Origin: UMGS1649 sp045611765
GTDB taxonomy: Bacteria; Bacillota; Clostridia; TANB77; CAG-465
Direction: 5' to 3'
Assembly (NCBI GenBank): GCA_045611765.1
Contig: JAZKXT010000003.1
Span: 23,054 to 87,053 of the forward strand
Length of the DNA: 64,000 nucleotides
Under the pieces are notes generated by a model. The model searched no databases. It was given only the letters and a program-made list of their open reading frames with translations, and was not told the DNA's origin. Both the position numbers and the translations under genes were made by a program. Of this stretch, positions 1 to 7,759 are shown piece after piece; positions within the stretch are counted from its first letter, which is position 1, and every line of letters starts with the position of its first letter.

Positions 1-863
1 GTAAATCATATACAATATCTAATGAATTAGGAACTGGCTATTGGGAAATAGTACTGAATACAACAACTAATATGCCATTATCTACGCAAGATGCAGCTTA
101 TGTTACGAGCACAACACTAGCAGAAGTACAAGAAATGTATGAAAGTGTAAAAGAATATAAAGGATTTTATATAGCAAGATATGAAGCTGGATTAAATGTG
201 GGAAGTCATAAAACCAGTAATGACGGAGTAATAATAACAGACGTACATTCAAAAATGAGGAAAGCACCATATAACTATGTAAAGTGGGGAAATAGTAAGA
301 GTGATGACACAAATGGGGCTGCAGAGATAGCAAGAAGCATATATCCAAAAACAAATGCAAATTATGGAGTAGTGTCAACACTCACATATGGAGTTCAATG
401 GGATAGAACGCTTGCATGGTGGATCGAAACAAAAGCTACAAATGGAACGGGCGACGTAACAATAGAAGATAATGATGATTTAAATACTAGTACAAACTAT
501 GGTAATTATAAAGACAGTGAAATAGCATTAGATTCGTTTAATGACGGTGCACAGTATCTGTTGTATGATAGTGAATTAGCAACAACATATGTAGATATAA
601 CAACAGCAAAATCTTCAAGCACAAGTTGGTTGTTAACAACGGGGGCTACAGAGAAAACAAGAGTAAATAACATATATGACATGGCGGGTAATATGCAAGA
701 ATGGACAATGGAGGTGGGCAACGGAGCTTCCTACGGTCATGTTCGTCGCGGAGCTAGCTTTGCCTTTGTTGTCCATCAACTAGTTGCTTACCGCGATGGC
801 TATCAAATCCTCTCGTCCTACAGTGGTTGCGGTTTCCGTGCTGCACTTTACATCAAGAAGTAG
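1..863 (+). CDS. FGE/C-type-lectin-like surface protein, 3' part, candidate DGR target
   Basis: The reading frame is already open at the window edge (first full codon at base 3) and ends in TAG at 861-863, so the 5' part lies upstream. The visible part closely matches the second copy at 62633-64000 (shared block GFYIARYEAGLNVGSHKTSN and the region around YGVQWDRTLAWW). These motifs, plus MAGNMQEW and a C-terminal GFRAAL, fit the formylglycine-generating-enzyme/sulfatase-modifying (FGE, C-type-lectin-like) fold. That fold is a known scaffold of DGR variable proteins. The last ~50 codons differ sharply from the rest: the five upstream arginines are AGA/AGG, while all four arginines after base 740 are CGT/CGC, and adenine is strongly depleted. 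The second copy predicts a pilin-like secretion N-terminus for this protein. Family assignment is from motifs; the DGR role is inference. Confidence 0.75.
   Translation, partial: KSYTISNELGTGYWEIVLNTTTNMPLSTQDAAYVTSTTLAEVQEMYESVKEYKGFYIARYEAGLNVGSHKTSNDGVIITDVHSKMRKAPYNYVKWGNSKSDDTNGAAEIARSIYPKTNANYGVVSTLTYGVQWDRTLAWWIETKATNGTGDVTIEDNDDLNTSTNYGNYKDSEIALDSFNDGAQYLLYDSELATTYVDITTAKSSSTSWLLTTGATEKTRVNNIYDMAGNMQEWTMEVGNGASYGHVRRGASFAFVVHQLVAYRDGYQILSSYSGCGFRAALYIKK
712..860 (+). other. Candidate DGR variable region (VR)
   Basis: This is the 3'-terminal segment of the gene above. From 729 to 839, 32 of 37 codons end in C or T, and A is scarce, against an A-rich flank where most codons end in A. 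A template rich in AAC/AAT codons whose adenines are randomised during reverse transcription gives exactly this NNY pattern. The invariant-looking end (GGTTGCGGTTTCCGTGCTGC, then to the stop) sits where the initiation-of-mutagenic-homing sequence is normally found. No template repeat or reverse transcriptase is in the window. Exact limits are approximate. Confidence 0.65.
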
Positions 864-929
864 ACCGAAACGTATTTATGATGAGCATTAGAAGTGTTTT
901 TAACTCTAAAATAAAATATGGAAAGTTAG

Positions 930-967
930 AGCAACATATAGGATAAACTATGTGTTGCTTTGTTTTA
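930..967 (+). terminator. Rho-independent terminator after the candidate DGR target
   Basis: A 12-bp stem (930-941 with 948-959, one G-T pair) with a 6-nt loop is followed by TTGTTTT. It separates the surface gene from the rpoZ operon. Confidence 0.75.
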
Positions 968-1014
968 TACGGTTGAGAGTTTAATTTTCTATATAAAATC
1001 ACTAATAAATTTGC

Positions 1015-1043
1015 TTGCAAATAATTTGCTGGTATGGTAAAAT
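1015..1043 (+). promoter_or_regulatory. Sigma-A promoter of the rpoZ operon
   Basis: -35 TTGCAA (1015-1020), 17-bp spacer, -10 TAAAAT (1038-1043). Transcription would start about 20 bases before the GGAGG of rpoZ. Confidence 0.6.
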
Positions 1044-1071
1044 ATTAAATGTATAATTGAGGAGGAGAAAA

Positions 1072-1326
1072 ATGTTAGCAAAACCAAGTATAAATGAAGT
1101 TATGCCAAAAGTTGGAACAAGATATGAATTAGCTATTGCGGTAGCAAAAAGAGCTAGACAAATAGCTGAAAGAAGAATAGAACAAGGAGACCCAGATATA
1201 ACTGATGCTGTAGATATAGCAACAAGAGAAATTGCTGAAGATAAAGTAAGAGTTGAAAAAGAAGCCACAGACGCTGTTGTAAACCAAGATATTATTGTAG
1301 AAGATGAAGAGGAAGTTATAGAATAA
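1072..1326 (+). CDS. rpoZ: RNA polymerase omega subunit
   Basis: Small (84 aa) omega subunit that helps assemble and stabilise the beta' subunit of RNA polymerase. The N-terminus carries the family pattern: PSINEVMPKVGTRYELAIAV followed by a basic segment rich in K/R and A (KRARQIAERR). ATG 1072 is preferred over the in-frame TTG at 1057 because a strong GAGGAGGAG lies 4 bases upstream of the ATG. The C-terminus is acidic. It is first in an operon with a CMP-kinase-like gene, priA, def and fmt, the order found in many Firmicutes. The usual gmk upstream and coaBC downstream are not here. Confidence 0.9.
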   Translation: MLAKPSINEVMPKVGTRYELAIAVAKRARQIAERRIEQGDPDITDAVDIATREIAEDKVRVEKEATDAVVNQDIIVEDEEEVIE

Positions 1327-1338
1327 TAGAGGTAATTC

Positions 1339-1917
1339 ATGAAAAAACAAATGATTTGTATATCTGGAAACATAGCTGTTGGAAAAACAGAAGTGGCATC
1401 ACTTATTGCACAAAAACTAGAGTATGGGATATATAAAGCGAGTGAATCTTTTAGGAAGATGGCTCGTGAAAATAACATGGATTTAGTTACATTTAACGAC
1501 TATGTTAAAGCTAATCCGGAGATAGACAGAAATATAGAAGCAAAAACAAAAGAGGTAATAGATTCTAATACCCATATGATAATAGATGCAAGGCTAGGGT
1601 TCTACCTTGGGCCTAAAGCATTTAGAGTATATATGACAGCAGATGAGAACGTTGCTGCCGAAAGACTTTTTAATGCATCCAAAAAAAGAGGTAAAGAGGA
1701 AGATTATATAGATGTTAAACAGGCAAGAGAAGCTATTAAAATACGAGAAGCTTCAGAGCAAGAAAGATATTTAAAACTATATAATGTAGATATCCATGAT
1801 ATGGATAATTATGATTACGTTATAGATACAACAAATCTTGAACCTGAAGAAGTTGCTTCAAAAATAATAAAAGCATATAAAATATGGTGTGAAGTGGATT
1901 TTGATGAGGGTGAATAA
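1339..1917 (+). CDS. cmk: Cytidylate kinase, archaeal-type
   Basis: Predicted (d)CMP kinase of the short archaeal-type family, phosphorylating CMP/dCMP with ATP in the cytosol. The P-loop GNIAVGKT is at residues ~10-17. It is followed by ASESFRKMARENNMDLVTFN and NPEIDRNIEAK, the pattern in this family that corresponds to the CMP-binding region, and by an IIDARLGFYL core strand. A basic lid-like stretch (ERLFNASKKRGK) follows. Length is 192 aa, normal for the type. It lies 12 bases after rpoZ, in a slot where guanylate kinase or coaBC genes often sit in related genomes, so a different nucleoside monophosphate substrate cannot be excluded. Ribosome site AGAGG. Confidence 0.7.
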   Translation: MKKQMICISGNIAVGKTEVASLIAQKLEYGIYKASESFRKMARENNMDLVTFNDYVKANPEIDRNIEAKTKEVIDSNTHMIIDARLGFYLGPKAFRVYMTADENVAAERLFNASKKRGKEEDYIDVKQAREAIKIREASEQERYLKLYNVDIHDMDNYDYVIDTTNLEPEEVASKIIKAYKIWCEVDFDEGE

Positions 1918-1947
1918 CCCTCATTTTGTTAAGAGAGGGGTGAATAT

Positions 1948-4179
1948 ATGATTGCAAAAGTACTTGTGGACAATACAAATAAAAAATTAAACAAAGTCTA
2001 TGATTATTTAATTCAGCCTCAAGACGAGCCTTTAGCTGAGATAGGAAAAAGAGTATTAATCAATTTCGGCCAAGGTAAAGGAAGAGCGGTTGAAGGTATA
2101 ATTGTAAAGATAGTATTAGATGGTGATGAAACGAATACAAAATTAAAATATGTTTCTCAGATATTAGATACAGAAAGCTATTTAGACGAGAATAGACTAA
2201 AACTTGCTAAATGGATATCTAAAATGTATTTTTGCAACGTGTATACTGCTCTAAAATTAATGCTTCCATATTCACAAGATAAATTAAAAGAAAAAAATAT
2301 AACAGGAAAACAAATAGCGGTGGTTAATTTGTGCGTGAGCCCTGAAATTATTGAAAGAGACATTGAGAATAAGAAAATAACTAGTGCAAAACAGATAAAA
2401 TTATTGAGAGAATTATCTTTGGTAAATAATATTCCGCTTGAAGATATAATAAATTCACTTGGAGTATCTCGTGCTATTGTAAAAGCCGTAGAAGAAAAAG
2501 GATATGTTGAACTTTTAAAGCAGGATGTAAACATCATAGATTTTAATAACGTTCAAAAAACGGAAAAACTTACTCCAACTGCAGAACAAAAAATAGTAAT
2601 AGATAGCCTTATAGACAAACTAAACGAAGGTAAATTTAATGTTTCGCTTCTTATGGGGGTTACAGGCAGCGGGAAAACAGAGGTGTATTTACAAGCTATA
2701 GAGGAATGCTTGAGGTTAAATAAAACTGCAATAGTTCTAGTACCAGAAATTTCACTTACAACGCAAACAAAACGTAGATTTATATCTCGTTTTGGTGATG
2801 TTGTCTCTGTACTTCATAGTAAGATGACTGGACTAGAAAGACAGACAGAATATAAAAGAATAGTAAAAGGACAAGCTAAAATTGTAATTGGACCTCGTTC
2901 AGCGTTATTTGTGCCTCTGAAAAATATAGGCTTAATAATAATGGATGAGGAACATGATCCAAGCTATGTTTCTGGTTCAACCCCTAGGTACAATGCTAAG
3001 GAAATTGCAACAAGAATTGCATATATGGAAAATGCTGTTTTGCTACTTGGTTCTGCAACACCTGAAATTGGAACGATGTATAAAGCAAAAAGTGGCAAGA
3101 TAGATTATTACGAGATGCTGAAAAGGCCAGAAAGTGCTCACATGCCAAGAATAGAAATAGTAGATATGAAACAAGAGGTGTTGAACAACAAATCTAGAAT
3201 AATATCTAACACACTTAAAGAGGAAATAGAGAAAAACTTAAAAAATGGCGAGCAAACTTTTATATTTTTGAATAGACGAGGTTATTCTTCTTATGTTGTT
3301 TGCAAAGATTGTGGAAAGCCGGTACGTTGCCCTAATTGTGACGTAAACCTTACGTACCATAAACAAAATGGCTTGTTACTTTGCCACTACTGTTCATATT
3401 GTGAAACTTTAAAAGACACATGTATGTACTGTGGAAGTGAAAACATGGTAGAAAGTGGTCTTGGAACTGAAAAAGTAGAGCAAGAAATAATAGAAACATT
3501 TCCTGGGATTAAGACTATAAGAATGGATATGGATACGACTGTTAAAAGAGGTTCGCATGAAGCTATACTAGATAAATTTAAAACGGAAAACATTGATGTA
3601 TTAGTTGGAACGCAAATGATAAGTAAAGGTCATGATATAGAAAATGTAACACTTGTAGGTATCATTAATGCTGATCATAATATAGGAACAGATTACACGT
3701 CATCTGAAAGAAGTTTTTCAAACTTGCTTCAAGTTGCAGGTCGTGCTGGTAGAGGTAAAAAAGCGGGCCGTGTCATAATGCAAGCATACGATACAGACAA
3801 TTATGTGCTAGATGCCGTATATAACAACTCATATAAATTCTTCTATAATCAAGAAATTAAATTTAGAGAAATGGCACATTATCCGCCGTTTGTAGATATA
3901 GTTGTTTTAGAATTAAGTGGTAAGTATAGAGATGTTGTCGTAAATGATGGTAAAAAAATATATGAAATGTTTGAGAAGAATAATACAGATAAAAGTATAA
4001 CTGTTTATTCACCAAAGGTACCATATATTAGTAAGATAAATGGTAAGTATAGAGTGCAAATCGTTTTGAAGACGCATATAGATAATAAAGTTTTAGATAA
4101 AATCTATGAAAATCTTGATACATATGATAAAATAAAAAGCAGAAGTGTAAATATTGCGGTTATAAAAAATCCGGTATAG
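1948..4179 (+). CDS. priA: Primosomal protein N' (replication restart helicase PriA)
   Basis: 3'-5' superfamily 2 helicase that recognises stalled forks and reloads the replicative helicase. An N-terminal DNA-binding domain (~1-200) is followed by the helicase core with Walker A GVTGSGKT at ~237-244 and Walker B DEEH at ~333. The zinc-binding insertion begins at ~452 and has four Cys pairs (CKDC, CPNC, CHYC, CMYC) for two zinc ions. Motif VI is QVAGRAGRG. Length 743 aa is typical. ATG 1948 has a GAGAGGGG site. It is co-transcribed with def and fmt, as in B. subtilis. Confidence 0.95.
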   Translation: MIAKVLVDNTNKKLNKVYDYLIQPQDEPLAEIGKRVLINFGQGKGRAVEGIIVKIVLDGDETNTKLKYVSQILDTESYLDENRLKLAKWISKMYFCNVYTALKLMLPYSQDKLKEKNITGKQIAVVNLCVSPEIIERDIENKKITSAKQIKLLRELSLVNNIPLEDIINSLGVSRAIVKAVEEKGYVELLKQDVNIIDFNNVQKTEKLTPTAEQKIVIDSLIDKLNEGKFNVSLLMGVTGSGKTEVYLQAIEECLRLNKTAIVLVPEISLTTQTKRRFISRFGDVVSVLHSKMTGLERQTEYKRIVKGQAKIVIGPRSALFVPLKNIGLIIMDEEHDPSYVSGSTPRYNAKEIATRIAYMENAVLLLGSATPEIGTMYKAKSGKIDYYEMLKRPESAHMPRIEIVDMKQEVLNNKSRIISNTLKEEIEKNLKNGEQTFIFLNRRGYSSYVVCKDCGKPVRCPNCDVNLTYHKQNGLLLCHYCSYCETLKDTCMYCGSENMVESGLGTEKVEQEIIETFPGIKTIRMDMDTTVKRGSHEAILDKFKTENIDVLVGTQMISKGHDIENVTLVGIINADHNIGTDYTSSERSFSNLLQVAGRAGRGKKAGRVIMQAYDTDNYVLDAVYNNSYKFFYNQEIKFREMAHYPPFVDIVVLELSGKYRDVVVNDGKKIYEMFEKNNTDKSITVYSPKVPYISKINGKYRVQIVLKTHIDNKVLDKIYENLDTYDKIKSRSVNIAVIKNPV

Positions 4180-4216
4180 TGGTATAACTTGCAAAAAGCT
4201 AAAAGGAGAAAACAAA

Positions 4217-4762
4217 ATGGCAATTAGAAATATTAGATACGATAATGACGAACTTTTAAGAAAACGTTCAAGAGAAATAGAGACAATAGATAATAAAATA
4301 CGTGAGCTCGCCATGGATATGGTTGAGACAATGTATAAATTTGATGGTGTTGGTCTTGCAGCCCCACAAGTTGGTATTTTAAAGAGAATAATTGTAGTAG
4401 ACATTGGTGATGGACCAATGGTATATATTAACCCTGTTATAAAGAAATCGATTGGAACTCAAACGGGAGAGGAAGGATGTTTAAGTTCGCCTAATACATT
4501 TGGAAATGTAGACCGACCCGAGACGGTTGTTGTAGAAGCTTTTGATTTAGATGGAAAACAAATTAAAGTTAAAGCTAAAGGATTAGAAGCGGTTGTTTTA
4601 AGCCACGAAATAGACCATTTAGATGGTATACTTTTCTTAGATAAAGCATATGATATATATACTTTAACCGAAGAAGAAATAGAAGAAGCTAGAAGACAAG
4701 CTGAACTTGAAGAACAAGCGAAAAATAACAAGAAAAAAGGAAAGAATAAAAAGAAAAAATAA
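4217..4762 (+). CDS. def: Peptide deformylase
   Basis: Removes the N-formyl group from nascent proteins with a metal-dependent active site. The three family motifs are intact: GVGLAAPQVG (44-53), EGCLS (86-90, metal-binding Cys) and HEIDH (130-134, metal His and catalytic Glu). The C-terminus extends into a Lys/Glu-rich tail (about residues 150-181), possibly for ribosome association; that is inference. It precedes fmt, which adds the same formyl group to initiator tRNA, so the paired reactions share one transcript. Ribosome site AAGGAG. Confidence 0.95.
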   Translation: MAIRNIRYDNDELLRKRSREIETIDNKIRELAMDMVETMYKFDGVGLAAPQVGILKRIIVVDIGDGPMVYINPVIKKSIGTQTGEEGCLSSPNTFGNVDRPETVVVEAFDLDGKQIKVKAKGLEAVVLSHEIDHLDGILFLDKAYDIYTLTEEEIEEARRQAELEEQAKNNKKKGKNKKKK

Positions 4763-4784
4763 TAGTAAGAGGTATTAAATAAAT

Positions 4785-5750
4785 ATGAAAAAACAAGATT
4801 TAAGAATTGTTTTTATGGGAACACCAGATTTTGCTAAAATTCATTTAGAGGCATTGGTGGAAAATAAATATAACGTAGTAGGCGTATTTTGTAGAGAAGA
4901 CAAACCAAAAGGTAGAGGAATGAAAATGACTCCGCCGCCAGTGAAAGAATATGCTACTGAAAACAATATACCCGTCTTTCAACCAAACAAGGTAAAAGAA
5001 AATCCTGAAGTTATGGAAAAACTAAAAGAGTGGAACCCTAATTTAATAATAGTTGTAGCGTATGGTAGGATTTTACCAAAAGAAATTTTAGAATATCCAA
5101 AGCATGGTGCAATAAATGTTCACGGTTCAATTCTTCCGAAATATAGAGGGGCAGCACCAATACAATGGTCTGTTATAAATGGAGATAGAGAGACTGGAGT
5201 TACGACTATGTATATGGATGAGGGAATGGATACGGGTGATATGATAACTATATCTAGAATTCCTATAGAAAAAAACGACACCTATGAAACTGTTCACGAC
5301 AAACTTGCTATAGTTGGTGCGAAGACATTATTATTAGATTTAGAAAGACTTGTAGAAAATAATGGGATGTTAGATAGAACAAAACAACCAGAAGATTTTA
5401 CAATAGCCCCCATGCTTTCTAAAGATAATTCGAGAATAGATTTTAATGATACTGCGGATTCTATTTGCAGTTTAATACGTGGAACAAATCCATTTCCCGG
5501 AGCTTGGTGTAAACTTGACGAGACTAGAACATATAAAGTATACCAAGCAGAAAGAATAGATCATGAAGTAGATTACGAAGCTGAACTTGGTGAAATAGTA
5601 TGTCTAAATGACAAAAAAGGACAGTTTATAGTAAGATGCAAAGATGGATATGTAAACTTTATAAAACTAAAAGCTCCAGGTACAAGACTTATGACTGCAG
5701 CAGAGTATATTCGTGGCGGTAAAGTTAAGGTTGGAGAAAGGTTTAATTAA
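4785..5750 (+). CDS. fmt: Methionyl-tRNA formyltransferase
   Basis: Transfers a formyl group from 10-formyl-tetrahydrofolate to Met-tRNA(fMet). The formyltransferase core begins with RIVFMGTPDFAKIHLEAL. The catalytic region is INVHGSILPKYRGAAPIQW (~110-128), with the conserved Asn and His, and DTGDMI follows. The C-terminal OB-like tRNA-binding domain contains TRLMTAAEYIRGG near the end. Length 321 aa is normal. It is last in the rpoZ-cmk-priA-def-fmt unit and is followed by a clear terminator. The 16S methyltransferase gene rsmB, which often follows fmt, is absent here. Confidence 0.95.
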   Translation: MKKQDLRIVFMGTPDFAKIHLEALVENKYNVVGVFCREDKPKGRGMKMTPPPVKEYATENNIPVFQPNKVKENPEVMEKLKEWNPNLIIVVAYGRILPKEILEYPKHGAINVHGSILPKYRGAAPIQWSVINGDRETGVTTMYMDEGMDTGDMITISRIPIEKNDTYETVHDKLAIVGAKTLLLDLERLVENNGMLDRTKQPEDFTIAPMLSKDNSRIDFNDTADSICSLIRGTNPFPGAWCKLDETRTYKVYQAERIDHEVDYEAELGEIVCLNDKKGQFIVRCKDGYVNFIKLKAPGTRLMTAAEYIRGGKVKVGERFN

Positions 5751-5787
5751 TCGTTATTAGAAATGAGAGAATATAAGAAAGATATAG

Positions 5788-5825
5788 CTACTTAGCGTAA
5801 TTATAACGTTAAGTAGTTTTACTTT
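5788..5825 (+). terminator. Terminator after fmt
   Basis: An 11-bp stem (5788-5798 with 5806-5816, one G-T pair) is followed by TTTTACTTTG. It ends the rpoZ-fmt transcript. Confidence 0.75.
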
Positions 5826-5879
5826 GATTTTTTATTTATTAATTGTTATTTTTATGTTAGGTATAATAGCTAATCTCCC

Positions 5880-5908
5880 TTGATTATTTCTGTTTAAAAT
5901 TATATAAT
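5880..5908 (+). promoter_or_regulatory. Sigma-A promoter of rlmN-prpC-prkC
   Basis: -35 TTGATT (5880-5885), 17-bp spacer, consensus -10 TATAAT (5903-5908). Confidence 0.7.
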
Positions 5909-5936
5909 ATATACGTATATTTGAAAGGGAATTATT

Positions 5937-6983
5937 ATGATAAATATAAATGAATTAACATTAGAAGAATTGGGCGAATATATAGAATCAATTGGCGAGA
6001 AAAAGTTTCATGCAAAGCAAATATTTAAATGGATACATAGAGTTCACGTAGACTCATTTGACGATATGACGGACATATCTAAATCGCTTAGAGAGAAACT
6101 TAAAGAAAATGCATATATATTAAACTTGGAAGTTTTGCAGGTTCAAGTTTCTAAAAAAGATGACACTCACAAGTTCTTAATTAAGCTTTCGGATGATAAC
6201 GCAATAGAGTCGGTATTTATGAGATATAATCACGGCAATACGTTATGTGTGTCTACTCAAGTTGGATGTAAAATGGGCTGTAAATTTTGTGCATCCACAA
6301 AAAATGGTTGGACAAGACATTTACTTGCATCAGAGATAGAAGGACAAGTTATAGCTGTAGAGAAGTATATGAATGAAAAGATATCTAATATAGTATATAT
6401 GGGTATAGGAGAACCACTAGATAATTACGATAATATGGTGAAATCCGTAAAACTAATAAACTGTCCGGAAGGATTAGGAATAGGTGCTAGACACATTAGT
6501 ATATCTACTTCTGGTTTGGTTGAAAATATAAAAAGATTAGCAGATGAAAAGTTGCAAGCAACATTATCTATTTCTCTTCATGCTGTAACAGATGAAAAGC
6601 GTAAAGAAATTATGCCAGTAGCAAACAAATATAGTATAAAAGAGTTGCTAGATGCTTGCAAATATTATATAATGGTCACAGGTAGAAGAATAAGTTTTGA
6701 ATTTGCTTTAATTGCCGGTGTAAACGATGATGAAGAAACGGCAAGAGCTTTAGCAAAACTACTTCGTGGTATGATAGCGCATGTAAATTTAATACCAGTA
6801 AATGAGATAGTAAATGGTAAGTTTAAGAAAAGCAAACCTGAGGACGTAGATAGATTTATGAGCATTTTAAATAGTTCTGGTCTTGTTGCAACAGTAAGAC
6901 GTGAATTGGGGTCAGATATAGACGCGGCATGTGGACAATTAAGACAAAAACATCTAGAAAGTACACAAGAAAAAGAGAATTAA
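5937..6983 (+). CDS. rlmN: Dual-specificity 23S rRNA/tRNA adenine-C2 methyltransferase
   Basis: Radical SAM enzyme that methylates A2503 of 23S rRNA and A37 of some tRNAs. The iron-sulfur cluster motif CxxxCxxC is C111-C115-C118 (CKMGCKFC). GIGEPLDNYDN is the SAM-binding GxGEP motif. C332 in DAACGQL is the conserved methyl-carrying cysteine region. Length 348 aa fits. It heads a transcript with a PP2C phosphatase and a PASTA kinase, an arrangement conserved from Bacillus to Clostridium. Confidence 0.95.
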   Translation: MININELTLEELGEYIESIGEKKFHAKQIFKWIHRVHVDSFDDMTDISKSLREKLKENAYILNLEVLQVQVSKKDDTHKFLIKLSDDNAIESVFMRYNHGNTLCVSTQVGCKMGCKFCASTKNGWTRHLLASEIEGQVIAVEKYMNEKISNIVYMGIGEPLDNYDNMVKSVKLINCPEGLGIGARHISISTSGLVENIKRLADEKLQATLSISLHAVTDEKRKEIMPVANKYSIKELLDACKYYIMVTGRRISFEFALIAGVNDDEETARALAKLLRGMIAHVNLIPVNEIVNGKFKKSKPEDVDRFMSILNSSGLVATVRRELGSDIDAACGQLRQKHLESTQEKEN

Positions 6984-7019
6984 GTATAAATATAACAAAG
7001 ATAAAACATAGAAAAAGAG

Positions 7020-7745
7020 GTGTTTGGTATTTTTTACTCTGAAACTAATGTAGGTAGAAAAAGAGAAAATAATGAGGACTATATGTTAACATATAGCCCG
7101 CGTCTTGGTGTGGATATGTATCTGGTACTTGATGGAATAGGCGGCGCAAATAGTGGTGAAGTAGCATCGAGAACAGCTGCAGAAAAGGTAGTAGAATATT
7201 ACAAAGATCATATGCAAGATATGGCTAATATACAAGATGTCCTAAAAATGGCAGTAAAATATGCAAATAGGTGCGTATATGAGATGAACAAGCAAAATAA
7301 AACATATAAAGACATGGGAACTACAATTTCTCTGTTATATGTTGATGGAAATGATGGATATCACATAAGCATAGGCGATACAAGAATATATGAAGTGTTT
7401 GAGGATAAAATCGAGCAAATTACAGAAGACGACACGTATGTAAACGCTTTAGTTAAGGATAATATAATTTCTAAGGAAGAAGCCAAAACTCACCCTGAAA
7501 GGCACGTGCTACTTAGAGCACTAGGGGTAACAAAGTCAATTAATTTTGAAGTAAACAAATTAGAAAATGTGTACGGTAGAAAGTTTTTAATTTGTACCGA
7601 TGGATTGACGGGTGCAAATGCGGATAATGAAATTTTCGAATGCATAAAGGGTAGCGAAAAAGAAAAAATATGTACTAGGCTTATAAACCTTGCTAATGAC
7701 AAAGGTGGCCATGATAATACTACGGTTATGTATATTGAAGTGTAA
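7020..7745 (+). CDS. prpC: PP2C-family Ser/Thr protein phosphatase (Stp/PrpC)
   Basis: Manganese-dependent phosphatase that reverses phosphorylation by the PASTA kinase encoded next. Motifs in order: GRKRENNEDY with the metal-binding Asp, LVLDGIGG (DGxGG), SIGDTRIY, TDGLTG near 197-202, and GGHDNTTV near the C-terminus. Length ~241 aa is typical. The start is probably GTG 7020: no ATG or TTG is available in frame between the upstream stop (7002) and the first conserved motif. The AAGAGG-like site abuts or overlaps this codon, which is unusual and may mean weak or coupled initiation. Confidence 0.9.
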   Translation: MFGIFYSETNVGRKRENNEDYMLTYSPRLGVDMYLVLDGIGGANSGEVASRTAAEKVVEYYKDHMQDMANIQDVLKMAVKYANRCVYEMNKQNKTYKDMGTTISLLYVDGNDGYHISIGDTRIYEVFEDKIEQITEDDTYVNALVKDNIISKEEAKTHPERHVLLRALGVTKSINFEVNKLENVYGRKFLICTDGLTGANADNEIFECIKGSEKEKICTRLINLANDKGGHDNTTVMYIEV

Positions 7746-7759
7746 GGGGGAAATAAAAG

